DNA from: Helochares maculicollis
Taxonomy: Eukaryota; Arthropoda; Insecta; Coleoptera; Hydrophilidae
Direction: 5' to 3'
Assembly (NCBI GenBank): GCA_033557835.1
Contig: JAWQRO010000484.1
Location: 1-38,152 of the forward strand
Length of the DNA stretch: 38,152 nt
Of this stretch, positions 21,500 through 33,648 are shown one piece after another. A model generated the notes under the pieces. It was not told the DNA's origin. It did not search any database and saw only the letters and a program-made list of their open reading frames with translations. A program made the translations under genes and the position numbers. Each line of letters opens with the position of its first letter. Within the stretch, counting starts at the first letter, position 1.

Positions 21500-23730
21500 C
21501 GTATAAAATATGTAAGGTTATTGTATTTTCTACCGCTAGTGTCACCTTAATTTGAATAAACAACCCTTCTTTGCCCCGCTCTGCTTTACATTCAGCAACA
21601 ATTCTATCTACATACTTCCACTAACTTTCAAATGAAGATGTAAATCTTCACTGTTCACACCCCTTTGTTTTACGCGGCACTTCTATCCCATTATATTTAT
21701 GGTAATTTTGTTAAATGCGTTTAAAATGCTCATTGTCGATGCATTTAAAAAATAATGATCTTGTTGTATTTGAAACAAAGGATTTAAAGTCTTTGGACCT
21801 CTCAAAGTAACAATAAATGATAGGACAGTTCATTTCTATATTCTTTCATAGAGCGAAATGAACTAAGATGTATTTCATATTGAAATAGTTATCACGATGA
21901 GGGTCTAAGCTAATGAATTTTATGACTTTAAGGGACTACGCAAAATTGAATTGCTTGCCTTTGGAAGTATTTGCAAATTTGCTTCATTCCAAATATAATC
22001 TACACGAATTGGTTCAATCTGGTTTCATAATGAATATGAAAATAATAGAAAAAGTAGATAGTGAAATCGTTTTTCTATTGACTACCTATGTCATATAAAG
22101 CACTTAATGGCAACTAGTATTAATTAGTTAAAAGCAGTGGTAATAAAATAGGCGAATGTTAATTTTAAGAAAACAGCCCGTCGCAGCTATCCTCCTTTTC
22201 GTAACTTCCCATCGAAAGAAAAATCGGTTTCGGATGTGGAAACGTTAACGAATAATATTAGAATAAATAAATATAATATTAGGTTTTATATTTTGTCTTC
22301 GTTTAAAAAGTCTGCGAAGTTCGGAAGATAATTCGTGCGGCAATATCCTGTTGCCAGATTTATGGAAACTATCAATTTAAAAGGAGTAGTCAGCAAATTT
22401 CATCGGTCCATAAATTTGTAAACCTGGGAAGTATTGGGAGTTTTATGTTTGTCTGTGTGTATAAAAGGATGCATTTATATCTGAAATGAATAATATCGAC
22501 TCACCATCTATGGACTTCTTACATTGAGTTAAACTTTTCATTAATTCATTTTATGGTTACGTTTACTGCGATTCTATTTACAGAAGAAAACATAACTATA
22601 ATTCACAATGTAATTGTTTGTATTTGCGTGACGACGCTGATAGGGTCAACTACTTAAAATACATCGACAGAGATGCTGAGTGCATCGATTTAATTACGAA
22701 GGCTGTCGTACTATTTTTTAGATAGAGCACTTTAAAACTAAGGATTTCTTCCTATCATAGGTAACACCGAGTAAACTCAATTATACTTAGGCAGTAAAAC
22801 TTGACGTTTTGCTCATGCTTAATGGATGTTTACAGAGCGCATCGGTTCATCACGGATTGGATGAAATCTGTAAACAGTATAAGGAGACTAATAAAATAGT
22901 TGCACCAATCTGTTCATAATAGAACATGAAATTAGTATTTACTTGTATGTGACAAATGTTATGTTGACTGCAGAGATTGTTTTGTATTGTAAGTAATAGA
23001 GAATAGAATGCTGGGCTATTATTTTCGGTATATATTTTATTATTGTACTATTACTAAAATGACATAAGTCTTGGAATTAACAATGATCGTTTGTGAGTAG
23101 ATTTCTTCACTAATAGTTAAACCTACTAAGTAACATTGAGAACGTACAGGTTGAAGGTTTCGAATATAGCACTAGAATTTCAATTTCATTCACAAGATAT
23201 CTTCAAGTGAAAACTTGTCGAAACATTTAAAGCTGTGGAGACGTGGGAATATCTGAAGTAAATACTGAGAAAATTGTCTTAGACTCTCGCAACACAGCAA
23301 GAGTAGTTATCAAGATGATTCAAACGACTTGGTGGGGCGATCTAATCAAAAACGATATGAAAATTCAAAATCATATGTAGAAATAATACTTACAGTTCAA
23401 ATCAATCGTTCAGTACTAATGAAAATCACAAACACAATAAAAGTATACACAAAGAGAACAAAAGAAAAAGCAGGTAATAGGTGGGTAGGATTTCGGATAC
23501 AAGATAGAACAGAAAAAGTTCGAGTATTGCAGAATCTTTATTCTACTAGGAAATAGCAAATAAAATGTTCAAAAGGAGCGTTGGTGATTAAGAGATCAAG
23601 AAAGTTTGGAAACTTTACTTGGACGAGTTAATTTGCAGTGAAGAGATCAAAGATGATGCTGGTTTGATACAGAGTAATACTGAAAAAGGCAAATAATTGA
23701 GATTAAGACTAGAGAATACAAGAGAAAACT
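21500..23730. other. Mostly non-coding stretch, purine-rich at its right end
   Basis: A 61-codon frame with a true ATG (21913-22098) has a fairly protein-like, Leu/Glu/Lys/Asn-rich product but no recognisable domain and AT-rich codons, so I leave it as chance. A small GC island lies at 22160-22250. From about 23220 to 23730 the plus strand is markedly purine-rich. Confidence 0.45.
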
Positions 23731-23734
23731 ATAA

Positions 23735-23800
23735 CTCTTTCTCTCTCTCTCTTTCTCGTTTTCTCTCCCTCTTTGCCTTTCTCATTCTATCTTTGTTTTC
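23735..23800 (+). repeat. CT-rich (polypyrimidine) tract
   Basis: Sixty-odd bases made almost entirely of C and T, starting with CTCTTTCTCTCTCTCTCTTT. It follows a purine-rich stretch, giving an abrupt strand-composition switch, and directly precedes the first copy of the tandem duplication. Confidence 0.85.
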
Positions 23801-24280
23801 AGGGTCAGTTTTTCTATAGTTTTCGAACTTTAAATTTTAAGTCTTATTTGTCTTGATCTATAACAAATTAATTAATGGAGAAGAGAAGGGTTTATAGCTT
23901 CATAATTATTCCCTTAAGTTTCTGGAGTGCGTGACCTAAATATGTGTGAAACAAAGTGGGTCACAAGCAATACGCTGCATCAACCAAAGATCTGCCACAG
24001 TGTTAATACCGTGTTACACGCGTTTATTAACCCCACAAGCAACAAATTAATCAAATCTAGTAAAATTTTGCAATGGAAAAGTGTGTTTGTGACTAATCTA
24101 AACCTCTAATTTGCACACTCAGGGTTTATTACAATTTAAGGAGGTGGTGCACTTCACACTATTTGTCAAGTTTCAGGAATCAGGTCTCTAGTTACATCTT
24201 TATTGATTAATGTTGATTAAGTGTTCACAGCTTAGGTTGTCGATTATTTAAAAGTAATGTGGGTATATTTTTAGTTCAAT
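23801..24280 (+). repeat. Tandem duplication, copy A
   Basis: This ~480-base segment is repeated, diverged, at 24320-24777. Shared blocks in the same order include AAATTTTAAGTC, CCTAAATATGTG, ACAAGCAATAC, a 21-base perfect match (24079-24099 against 24577-24597), TTTCAGGAATCAG-like sequence and a 19-base perfect match (24241-24259 against 24738-24756). Copy A carries about 50 extra bases near 23870-23930. Overall identity judged by eye is about 70-75 %. No coding or RNA function is apparent. Confidence 0.85.
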
Positions 24281-24319
24281 ATATATAATATACGTGATTT
24301 TGATATAGTATGGATACTT

Positions 24320-24777
24320 GGGCCAGCTGATTTTCTCTAATTTCCGAGTATTAAATTTTAAGTCTTTTTGTTTTTATCCACAATAAGTTAGTGAGCCCGT
24401 AGCCTAAATATGTGAAACAAAATAGGAGACAAGCAATACCCTGCATCAATTACAGATCTTCCAAAGTCCTATTACGCTGTTGAACGCCTTTATTTAGCTC
24501 ACGAGCAGCAAGGGAAGTTTGTTATCCGTCTAATTTTTACGTTTTAACTAGCCCTACCAAACATTTTGCAACGTTTAAGTGTGTTTGTGACTAATCTGAA
24601 CCTATAATTGGCATGCTCAGCTTTTCTTACAATTTTAAAGAATGCTGTATCTCATACCATATTTTAGGTTCCAGGAATCAGTTTTCATTGACATATTTAT
24701 TAATTAATGTTGATAAAGTGTGCACAGTTTAGACGACCGATTATTTAAAAGTAATGCCGGTTTACTTTCAAGTCAAT
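24320..24777 (+). repeat. Tandem duplication, copy B
   Basis: Second copy of the unit at 23801-24280, about 500 bases downstream. A weak third partial resemblance may begin near 24857 (TTTCGTATAGTTTGGAAAATGTAAATTTAGG against the start of copy A), but I would not insist on it. The conserved blocks being spaced alike in both copies suggests either selection on those blocks or simply uneven decay. Confidence 0.85.
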
Positions 24778-24789
24778 CAGCTTGGCCAT

Positions 24790-27700
24790 TCTTCATTGCA
24801 TGCAGCACTTGTTTCATTTGTATGACCCGACATCTATTCTCGAATTACTTTACTTTCGTATAGTTTGGAAAATGTAAATTTAGGTTGATTCAGATCTATG
24901 AGGAATCTTAACTTGATAAAAGACAAAGGTTAAGGATCATTTTTTAAGAGATACTAACAATCTAGGGTCGGAATGGAATACATATATTGACTAACTGTTC
25001 CGTATAACAATAAGGTTTCTAAAAACTGAAAGTAAGCATTACATTGCCCATATTAAAGAACGATTAGGATTTATCTTAATCAAAGAATCATTACATTTCT
25101 TAGCAGATAAGACCAAATCTACGAAAGAACAATTGTTTGGGCACAGAGTTATGTTCAGAAAAGGCACTTCACTATTAAGCATCTTAAGGGAAGAGTTGAT
25201 ATATCTAACGTAAAAAAATCACAGTGAATACGCATAGATCCTCACTGATCTTTTTTTATTGTTATGGAGATGAGCGTAGTGAAAAGTGGATTCATCCTGC
25301 ATTGGTAATGGAGTCCACCAAAGAAGAGTAGAGATGAGTGATTCTGCAATGTATTATGTTAATTTTCGTTTTCGTAAAAGGTCAATGGGTCTCTTTCGGG
25401 ACCGAATCGTCTAATTGTTCATCTCGAAAGCATTGAAGAAGATACTGTATGAACCTATGTATTTTCACAAGACCTTTTCACTAGGCATTACCATTTTATC
25501 TCTTCGAACCTATATATGGCAGTATTGACATAAAATAATATTGTGTGTTTTAAAATGATTGTTTTATTTTGACCCCAATAACAAAAGTAACTAAGATAAC
25601 ATTTCTAAGAAATGTTTTGCGAAAAGAAATGTAAGCAAGACAAATAATTTTTATTTTATGTGCTAGGACAATACAAATACAAAATACAGAATTTGTATGA
25701 GGTCCTATGATTGGGAGATGATCAGAGCTCCTTGCAATTTTATATATCAATGGTCGACTGCATAAAAATCACCTAAAAATGAATAAACAGGAAATTGAAA
25801 AGCACCGTAGAGGAATGCAAAACAATGCAACTTGAAAACCCCGAAACGTTTCATCAATTTAGTATAAGATGAGAGACGACTATGTTGACTAGAAAACTTG
25901 CAGTACTCATAATGCTAAACGGTAGCAACGATTAAGAAATAAAGATCAAAATCAACAAAATGCAACAGGAATAACAGAATTGGAAATGTAGTTTTAGAGG
26001 AAATAGTAATTATCATAAAATGGTGTAAAAGAGTGTGTAGTTCCACATGTTCACCTTTGGTAGCGAAACCTGAGTTTTGTGAAATAAACTGAAAAATAAA
26101 TTATTACAACATGTGAAAATATTTGTGACAGCTAATGCATGTAGAGAAAGTTGACAAAATCGCAAAGTTGTGATGAAAAACTTAGAAACGGAGCACATCG
26201 CAGATAACATTAATCAGCGGCCAGTAAGTTATAATGAAAAACGATTCCCCAGTGAAGAACGTGTGGGAATGCATGTAACAACATAGAATATCTTCAAATA
26301 AAAATGTACAGGAAATCCTCCAACGCAAAGGCCCGGATGCTAAGAGCGCCAAAATGCTCGGAAAAGGCAATAGTTTCACATCGAGAAAGATGAACAAGAT
26401 TGCGGGTTTAACCACATAAGAAAACAATTAATTGCATTGATTTAATACAAGATTTTTTTAAACAGTTACGCATGAGCATCCATTTTTGAAAATATTCAAT
26501 TTAGTAATATACATACGATAAGGTGAAACAAGAGGCTCACTAACCATACATTTATAGATTTTAGAGTAAAGTATTTTACATAAAATTTATGAAGGCTGTA
26601 ACAAAGCATAGTCATATTTTCTTGAATCAAGTGAGTATATCAAGTTAAAAAATAAAATGTATCTGTTCAAAGTACATTATGATTGATGAATATCAATAAA
26701 ACTAAGATATGTAGGTAAAAATGAATAAAATTTTCAAAAACACGGTATGAAAAATAACTCACCAAAAATCATTAAAAGGATTTCCCATCATAATGTTTCA
26801 TAATGTTTCCAGATTTTCCATTCGTATATTTATGAAAAACTTTGATGGCCTTTGTCGTTTTTATTAATTCTGTAATAATTAAGATTATATGCTATGTGCT
26901 GTATCTGTACATGTTTGTATGTAAACATATCTCTTGCACAATGCTAATGGAGCATTGCAATTGAGATTTTGCAGACTTGTAATATTTATATGCATCCCAA
27001 TAAATTTCAGCTCATCCGAAGCAGTGCCACCGAATGAATTTGGTTTTGTTGATACATGAATGAAGATACAGACATAAAAATTGTAAGGCGGCTCTTGACT
27101 TTTCCTCGCCGTACAACCGGTAGAGGCGCCCGGTAGCTTCTAATTCTAATCCTTTCTTAATGGCGTGAAACTAATAATAAATACCAAGAAGTCTTAAATT
27201 ATCGGATGACATTGCAATTGTTTGTTCACGTAACGCTGAACACACTTGTTCACGAGATATATCTGCCTTAAAAACGTTAAAGATCCCTTAAAATCCTAAT
27301 GAATATGCTGAGATCCGGGAATATTGCGTCTAAACTAAACCGTTTCAACCCTTATTTTAAATGGCTACGCGCCTGAACTAACAAATACTCCGTGCTTTTG
27401 CCGTTTATTTACTTTTATTCTTTAGGATTTACTACGGCACATTGTCCTGAAGTAAAATACGAAACTCTACCGCTCTCTCCTTTCATCCTATATTCCGTAA
27501 CATTTCAGGACTCATAGAGTTGTCAACAAGTTTTTTGACTCATGTTTGTTTTATAATGTTTTGTCGGTTGGTAGAAATATTTTTTCCAGTCATGCATTTT
27601 GCAAAAGCTACTGATTTATTTAGTAGTCTTGCCTGCTTTTTTTCTTTAGCGTTTTTATTAACTATATATGTGAGTATATAAACTTGAATTGAATTAGGTT

Positions 27701-29090
27701 TTTTTCTTGGTCGTTGAGTGTTTAACGGGTAAAGTGGAGACTTCCTTAATGCATTAAACAATGGGTCCCACTTTTAGCGTTTTTATAGCGGAAATTTTAT
27801 CGGCGCTTGTTACTATATTATATTATATTATACTATTACTTATACGGACCATTTACCTTAGTTTCCAAAAGGCAAGAAAATCCTTTTTTAAAAAACTAAA
27901 AATAAAACAAATTGCAAGATTAACAACTCAAATACGACTAAAAACATATTTCTTAAATGCAAATTAGACCGCCATTCATCTTAGCTCCTGAAATTACATA
28001 CTGATAAGTAGATATTATTCCGTTAGCAGAAATAATAGAGCAATTTCCGTTGAGCATGAGCCTCGCAAATAATAATATAATCGCACAAACCAACAACGTC
28101 AAACAATCGGCATACAATTATAAAGATGTAATTATACCCCATACAAAGTTTGGGCGTATGAATGAAAAGTAATGAACAAAGTAATTAGAGAGCTTGAGCA
28201 GGCGAGCTTATTCGTGTACCGGTGGAATTACACCAAAATTTCATTATTCTTTTTTAATTGAATTATTACAATTATTGATTGCGATTACGAAATGTTTCGT
28301 GACAGGGTAATTGAATTACTCACATATCTACACCACGTGTACATTTGCAATAATACTCTGCCACTGCTGCTGTGTTCCGCCGTTGAGAAAAGAGACCCGA
28401 ATATTTTATATTGCAGCCAGACATGCTAAACCTCGGCGCACTTCTGAAGCAAAATCCCGAATAAGCTATAGTAGTAAGGCTATGAAACAAGCTCAAGCAA
28501 TAAAACAAATCTCCCCAAAGTTATATTCAGCTCAACACATGACACTTTAAAGCTCGCCTAAGAAAATACTAATCTCATTCTTTTAAATTTGTTTAGATTT
28601 AAGGCGTTACGAGTAGCAAGCCTTCTTTTTTAGTGGATAACTAAAAAGCACGCATTTTTCATGTATATTTTACAAGGAATTTGTCGGTACAACTTTGCTC
28701 TTAAGATAATCCTAGATAAATTATAAAATCTAATTTGTAGCATTCTTTAACAATTCAACGATTATTTTATCTCTTTTTACAGAATTTATCACAAACAGTA
28801 AGAACAGTAAGAACGAAAGCCAATCAAGACAAAAACGTTAGAAATTTGAAAATAGCAATTGATTATCCCCTTAATTAACGGCGAAACAAACACCTGCCAA
28901 CAACGCAATAAATTAAATAGCATCCGCAAGCTCAAAGCTCATACAACAAATTTTTCGTGTAGAACACAAAAAATAGGGAGAATTTCTCGGATTTTTTAAA
29001 GTAGCTGCCTTTTCAACTAAGGGTTATAATAATAAATCCTCCTTCCCTATCAGATTAACTTGACACAATAGTTTCTAAAACTTAAAAAGA
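24790..29090. other. Long AT-rich non-coding stretch
   Basis: More than 4 kb with no supported gene. Local points: 25740-26420 is A/purine-rich on the plus strand; TAATGTTTCA is tandemly doubled near 26790-26812; a GC/CpG island sits at 27085-27140; an acceptor-like ATATTGCAG at about 28415 is followed by a short open frame without recognisable product. Confidence 0.5.
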
Positions 29091-29099
29091 TACTCAATT

Positions 29100-29275
29100 G
29101 CATCCAACCAACCGGGAAATGAGAAGACCACAGATAAAGAACAGGATAAAGGGAAGGGGCGAGAAGGGAACTGTGAACTTTTAAACCGGGCCGCTATAAA
29201 TTGCTGAGTACAGATGGCACCGCTGTCGGATAGAGGCAGCGGCATCTGCAGATAAAGCTGTTTTAGCTGCAATAC
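29100..29275. promoter_or_regulatory. GATA-motif cluster
   Basis: Three (A/G)GATAAAG motifs on the plus strand (around 29132-29139, 29143-29150 and 29250-29257) fall within about 125 bases, two of them only about ten bases apart, together with CAGATG (29211-29216, an E-box) and a mirrored CATCTG (29243-29248). GATA factors read (A/G)GATAA, so the cluster is a candidate GATA-dependent enhancer; binding is inference. Confidence 0.35.
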
Positions 29276-29279
29276 GACA

Positions 29280-31560
29280 TTTTAATTCTGACATTTGTTT
29301 ACTGCCTCACAAACCCTCTAAGAATATTGCCAATTGAATGTAGAAAGTTACTAAATCTCCACTACGGGTGTATCAAACCCTTTGCCGAAACTCGCACGGA
29401 ATTTAAACCCTCGTGCGAGGGAGGGAACAAATAAATTTGCTTTCTTTGTAACTAATCACAAACTATTCCAATTGATATGACCGGTTCCATAACAACTTAA
29501 GGAAGTCATTTGAGCACAATTAATACAGCGTACATTGAAATTTGTCTTGCTTTGAAAACCAAAGTTCTTAGCTAAGCATCAGAATTTGATGATAAAAGAG
29601 TTCGTTTTAATTGCAACGAAAATCTTCATAGCCGCACCGGACACAATTAAAGCAACAAACTTGGTTTATCTTGGGGCATCTATATTAAACTGGTTAGCTC
29701 ACACATCTTTATAATTAATGTAAAACCAACAAATAAATGATAAGGAAGTGTAGAAAGAAAGCCCATAAATACGATTTAATTATGACTTATTGCCCTAATC
29801 CGAGATTACACGAACCATGATTAAGAACCAACCAGTAAATTAGAGGATTTGTCAAAGTGTAAGTGGGGGTTAAATAATTATTTATTAGCACTGTGAAGTG
29901 CTTGTATTTGTGTATATTATAATAAATCGAATGTTTTGCGAAATTAAGCAAATTCATGTAGCGAAGCGAAGGCTTATGAAATGATAATGTTTTTAATGGG
30001 GGGAGATCTAAATATGGAAAACGGAAAATAGTAAATCGAGGAGGCGCGCTGTAAGGTGTGTTTTACATTTCTAATGAAGAGCAGGCTTTTACCGATGGTG
30101 CTAAGAAAGTTGCTCATGCAAAATACATAAACGCTCAAATTGGTAGGTCAAATTTTCGCTATGAAAACTGTTCGGAAGGTCTAGGCTCCTGATTTATCTC
30201 CGGCATGCGATAATACCCTTGTTTCAGTATAAAGTTTAGAAATTGGTGGCGTTTTATAAGATATAAGTATCATCAATTAGAAATGTTCGCCCTTTGGGAG
30301 ATAGAAACTAAGATAGAAGAGCCCCGAATTCCCATCTCAATCAGTTGTGGCGAACCCGAGGTATCGAAACAAAGAAATTGTGCTTGAAAAGTATTCCAAC
30401 AAACTAGAGCGATAGGCTTCATATCAAAGTGCCTTTAGAATGTGACATCCCATTGGTAATAATTCGCCTCACGTCACAATCTAAACTACTCTAGAAGTTT
30501 GGTCACGGCAAATGCTTTTACGACTATCAAGGGTAATATAAAGAAAATGAAAAACACTATATATGTAGTATTGTCTCAGAAAGGTGATACTGACAACTGG
30601 TCCCGACTTGACGCCGACCGGAAATAGTATTCCCGGTTCCCCTTCGAGTTCCGTTTCGCACCAATACGGCTCATGCTGAGACGCAACTCCGTTCCCGCTA
30701 CATTACATCTCCTTAAAGCCAAGGTGTCTGGTTTAAAATGCTAATCTTCACAAATGGGGTGCGCGTTATTTTGAAATATGGTTTTGTTTTACATTTTTAT
30801 TGCGCCAGCATTTATAATAACGTTTTTCAATTTGCGGTGATATTTTTGCCCGCAGGCAATTTCCGGGAAAAAAAGCAGATGCTTTGCTTAAATACCACCC
30901 ACGGCCAACATAAAGCAATATTAATTTATCAGCATCTTTTGAAATGCCATGCAAAGTGAAGGGGATGTTTTATTGTCCTTAATATCAGAGTAATAAGAGA
31001 GAAGACACTGACAAAAATAAACAAGTGAATTTAAAACAAATGTTATTTGAAGAGCTTAACGTATTTGTGAAATTTACCGTCAATGTTCCGTATTATACAG
31101 AAAATAACCATTTATTTGTAACTTATAGTAGGCGCACGTTTTGGTATTTCTGGTTAAAATAGCTGTTGGTGTAACTTTTTGTAAAAAATAGATATACAGT
31201 ATTTTACAAGTTTTACTACTTAAGTTAAAAATAAAAACTTTTGTTGCTTTGAAAAATATAACTACATTTTTAGCACTGTGACGATTCGTTTAAAAATTAT
31301 AGCGTTAAAAATGGTTTGTCAGCCTCAAGATAATGTATAAATTGCAATTAATACTAAGAATTTTCACAAGTGATACACATTTGGAATAAGAGCTGCAGAT
31401 TCGTGTTTATTGCACCTTTTTATGGCCATTTCATGATTTTTCGCCTGTAATAACCTCCTTAGGAAGTAGTTGCACCCAAAGAAAACGGATATCATCCCTT
31501 TTGGTTTTTTGAAATAAACTACATACGGTAATTCAAAATTGATAAATCGCTCATATGCAC
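29280..31560. other. Non-coding stretch with a GC island
   Basis: No supported gene. A GC/CpG-rich island at about 30590-30690 (CTTGACGCCGACCGGAAATAG and pyrimidine-rich sequence after it) resembles a conserved element. Two overlapping 62-73-codon frames at 30738-30959 on opposite strands look like chance. Confidence 0.5.
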
Positions 31561-31566
31561 GCTCAC

Positions 31567-31599
31567 CTGTGGTTTGTATAGTTGCTTCAGACAATGAAA
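31567..31599 (-). CDS. Candidate 33-nt microexon
   Basis: The minus strand has a long pyrimidine tract (CCTTCCCCATTGTTATTATTTCTGCAG in two parts, AG at 31600-31601), then 33 bases, then a consensus donor CAG|GTGAGC (31561-31566). Thirty-three bases keep the frame. Two of three frames are open: one reads FHCLKQLYKPQ, the other SLSEATIQTT plus split codons; the third has a stop. The region is also inside the longest unbroken frame of the window (119 codons, 31364-31723 minus), whose remainder has no recognisable domain and is probably chance. Adult neuronal and muscle genes often carry such small cassette exons in long introns. The splice signals are clear; usage and gene identity are unknown. 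Confidence 0.33.
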
Positions 31600-31845
31600 C
31601 TGCAGAAATAATAACAATGGGGAAGGAATTATTGCTCTTGTACTTCGCACGTAGCATACACATGTTATAATTTCTCCTCTTCCTACTATACTGACCTTTG
31701 TTGTGGATGAGTTGCATCCACATTATTCTGAAGCGTTTTGTGATTGTTTTATAGCATCATCTAAAGCGAGAGAAAATATACATAGAATAATATGAAAGTT
31801 GATTTGGCAACGCTGCGCTTGATAGGCCACCATTTTAACTTTAGA

Positions 31846-31861
31846 GCACCCCATGGGGTGC
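31846..31861. other. Perfect 16-bp GC-rich palindrome
   Basis: GCACCCCATGGGGTGC reads the same on both strands. It is followed within nine bases by ATTCAG|GTAAGA on the plus strand, an acceptor-donor junction with only a short pyrimidine tract. About one 16-bp palindrome is expected by chance in a window of this length, fewer at this GC content. Confidence 0.8.
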
Positions 31862-32842
31862 CTTATTCAGGTAAGACAGGTAATCTCAAAAATTTCCTCC
31901 ATTGTACTGCTCAAGCCAGATGCAATGCGATAGCACGTCGGACCTTAAAGAACTCCCGCTAACATTTTTAATATTTATGCGTCAGAATGGTCCGCAGTAT
32001 AATTGCCGAAACATATGCAAATAATTATTAAAAGAACCTAAAGAATTGTAGAAATAGTGAGGCTGAGGCCGAAACACCTCTTAAATCATAGTTGGGCCGC
32101 TGCTTCCCGGTAAAACTCGTGTGTGTGTTGTCAGAAGTTATTCGTGGATGGTTGCAGGTGAAGGTCTTCTTGTTTTTTCTCTACACTAAAAACCGGATCT
32201 TGTTACATATTCATTGTCAGTTACCACGCTTCATGGAAGATATTTTGAATTATCTTTTTCGTTGCCTTAATCAGAACGACGCGTATAAATGTCACGGAGA
32301 CGAATGATAATTTAGACGTATACACAGCGTATACAAGTTTATAACGAAAATTTATGTATGCTTCGGTATCATGCTGTACGTACAGTGCTTATTAGTGTAG
32401 TGCAAGCTTATAAGCTTACGCTGACTGCTAGATATCTTTTACATTTCGAAGAAAATTTGCACTCACGTTGCTTAGACCTTAAGACCTTTCTTTATATATT
32501 TATGTGGTTTAAGCGAAGCCATGATATGTAGGACAAGAGACATTTCATCTCTATGCTTAAATAACGTATACACGCTTACAGTGAATCTAGCCGTCATCAA
32601 TTTGATCTGCGCAAAATGATAGTATTTTACTGAAAACAATTTCATTTTGACGTATCAAAATATCAATGCCTGAAAATATGTGCGCAGGCAGACCAGCGTT
32701 ATTTATTGAGAAAATAATTAATACATTTATAGTGTCTAGTATTTCTGTATTTTCAAGAGGACATTGTAATAAATGATTTTAAGCTTTTTATGATTTTTCA
32801 ATTTAAACCTAAGCATTGTTGGTTGTTACTCTGTGTTTACAG

Positions 32843-32890
32843 TTTGGCATGAGAAGTATTCCATCAGAGGAAACATTTGAAAAAATTGAA
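32843..32890 (+). CDS. Candidate 48-nt coding exon
   Basis: A good acceptor (TTGTTACTCTGTGTTTACAG, AG at 32841-32842) is followed by 48 bases and a donor GAA|GTAAGC (32891 on). Only one frame is open, phase 0 at both ends, reading FGMRSIPSEETFEKIE, a compositionally normal peptide. The 139-base interval to the next strong acceptor (TTTTATTTTTCAATTGCAG, AG at 33028-33029) would be a typical short insect intron; joined, the frame continues for four codons (HIVI) to TAA at 33042-33044. Third positions are AT-rich (3 of 16 G/C), so chance is a real alternative. I do not recognise the protein. Confidence 0.3.
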
Positions 32891-33029
32891 GTAAGCCAAT
32901 ATCAATCATAACTAGCATTAATTAAAGTAATAAATAAATGAACAAAAACATTGCTAGTAAGTTTACATTTTTTCCGTACAATGGGGCACCTCTGCCAATA
33001 GTGCCTCTCATTTTATTTTTCAATTGCAG

Positions 33030-33044
33030 CATATTGTGATTTAA
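33030..33044 (+). CDS. Candidate terminal coding exon segment (HIVI-stop)
   Basis: Directly after the strong acceptor at 33028-33029, in phase with the 48-nt candidate exon, four codons and TAA follow. If real, the (AT)n run starting at 33066 and the AATAAA at about 33365 would lie in the 3' untranslated region. Support rests only on the splice signals and the matching phase. Confidence 0.22.
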   Translation, partial: HIVI

Positions 33045-33062
33045 ATATATAGATCGCTTAAT

Positions 33063-33065
<3 letters not shown>

Positions 33066-33109
<44 letters not shown>

Positions 33110-33114
33110 GATGT
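33066..33114. repeat. (AT)n microsatellite, 49 bp
   Basis: A perfect alternating A/T run of 49 bases, the longest simple repeat in the window. Such runs are length-variable and prone to assembly error. Confidence 0.97.
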
Positions 33115-33648
33115 TAATATTATGAATTAAACGCTATTTGGTAGCTATAGATGTTTATTTAGCTTTTAGTCTTAACAGTTTCGCTTCATTTTAACAAGAA
33201 GCATCGTCACTTCTGACGAGCGCTATTATAATGTGATCAAATGATTTTATTTATAAAAATTGTATAACCACAGTAATTTGAAACATTGACCACATATCCT
33301 TCTTAAGACATGTCATGAAACTCTCATAAAGCACTATAAACAATGTATTCTAAATATTTACTTTAATAAACGCAGGATTTAGTAATTATTTAATATTGAA
33401 TGTTGTTGATAATGAATAATTATTTGGCAAATAATAACATTATTATTTTGTTAGAACTATGAGATCAATAACGATAGGCTGTCAGCAACTCAAGAAATAT
33501 TTTATATTTAAGATCTGCATAAAACATGTTCATCCTTATTATAAAATCGTGTAGTTTTTCATTGTCACTTATATTAAACTTTATAATAATATGTCTGTAC
33601 AAACATTGCCGCAATAACTAGATCACACATTACATCATCAAATTGCAG

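Noticed and set aside
21913..22098. 61-codon frame with ATG and protein-like composition
   Set aside because: AT-rich codons, no recognisable motif, no promoter or poly(A) context; within chance expectation for this many bases.
23380..23440. Minus-strand acceptor-like ATTTTCATTAG, 22 bases, then donor ACT|GTAAGTAT
   Set aside because: All three frames of the 22 bases contain stops; it shows that splice-like pairs arise by chance here and tempers the other exon calls.
24857..24905. Third copy of the tandem unit
   Set aside because: Only a short, gapped resemblance to the start of copy A; not distinguishable from chance by eye.
31364..31723. Longest open frame of the window (119 codons, minus)
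   Set aside because: Composition is Tyr/Phe/Ile/Lys-rich without a domain, and it contains internal strong splice signals; only the 33-base segment inside it is retained as a candidate.
31860..31876. ATTCAG|GTAAGA on the plus strand as a second ratchet point
   Set aside because: The upstream pyrimidine tract is very short and interrupted by the GC-rich palindrome; it does not meet the usual pattern.
32404..32417. 14-bp palindrome AAGCTTATAAGCTT
   Set aside because: Several palindromes of this length are expected by chance in 38 kb of AT-rich DNA.
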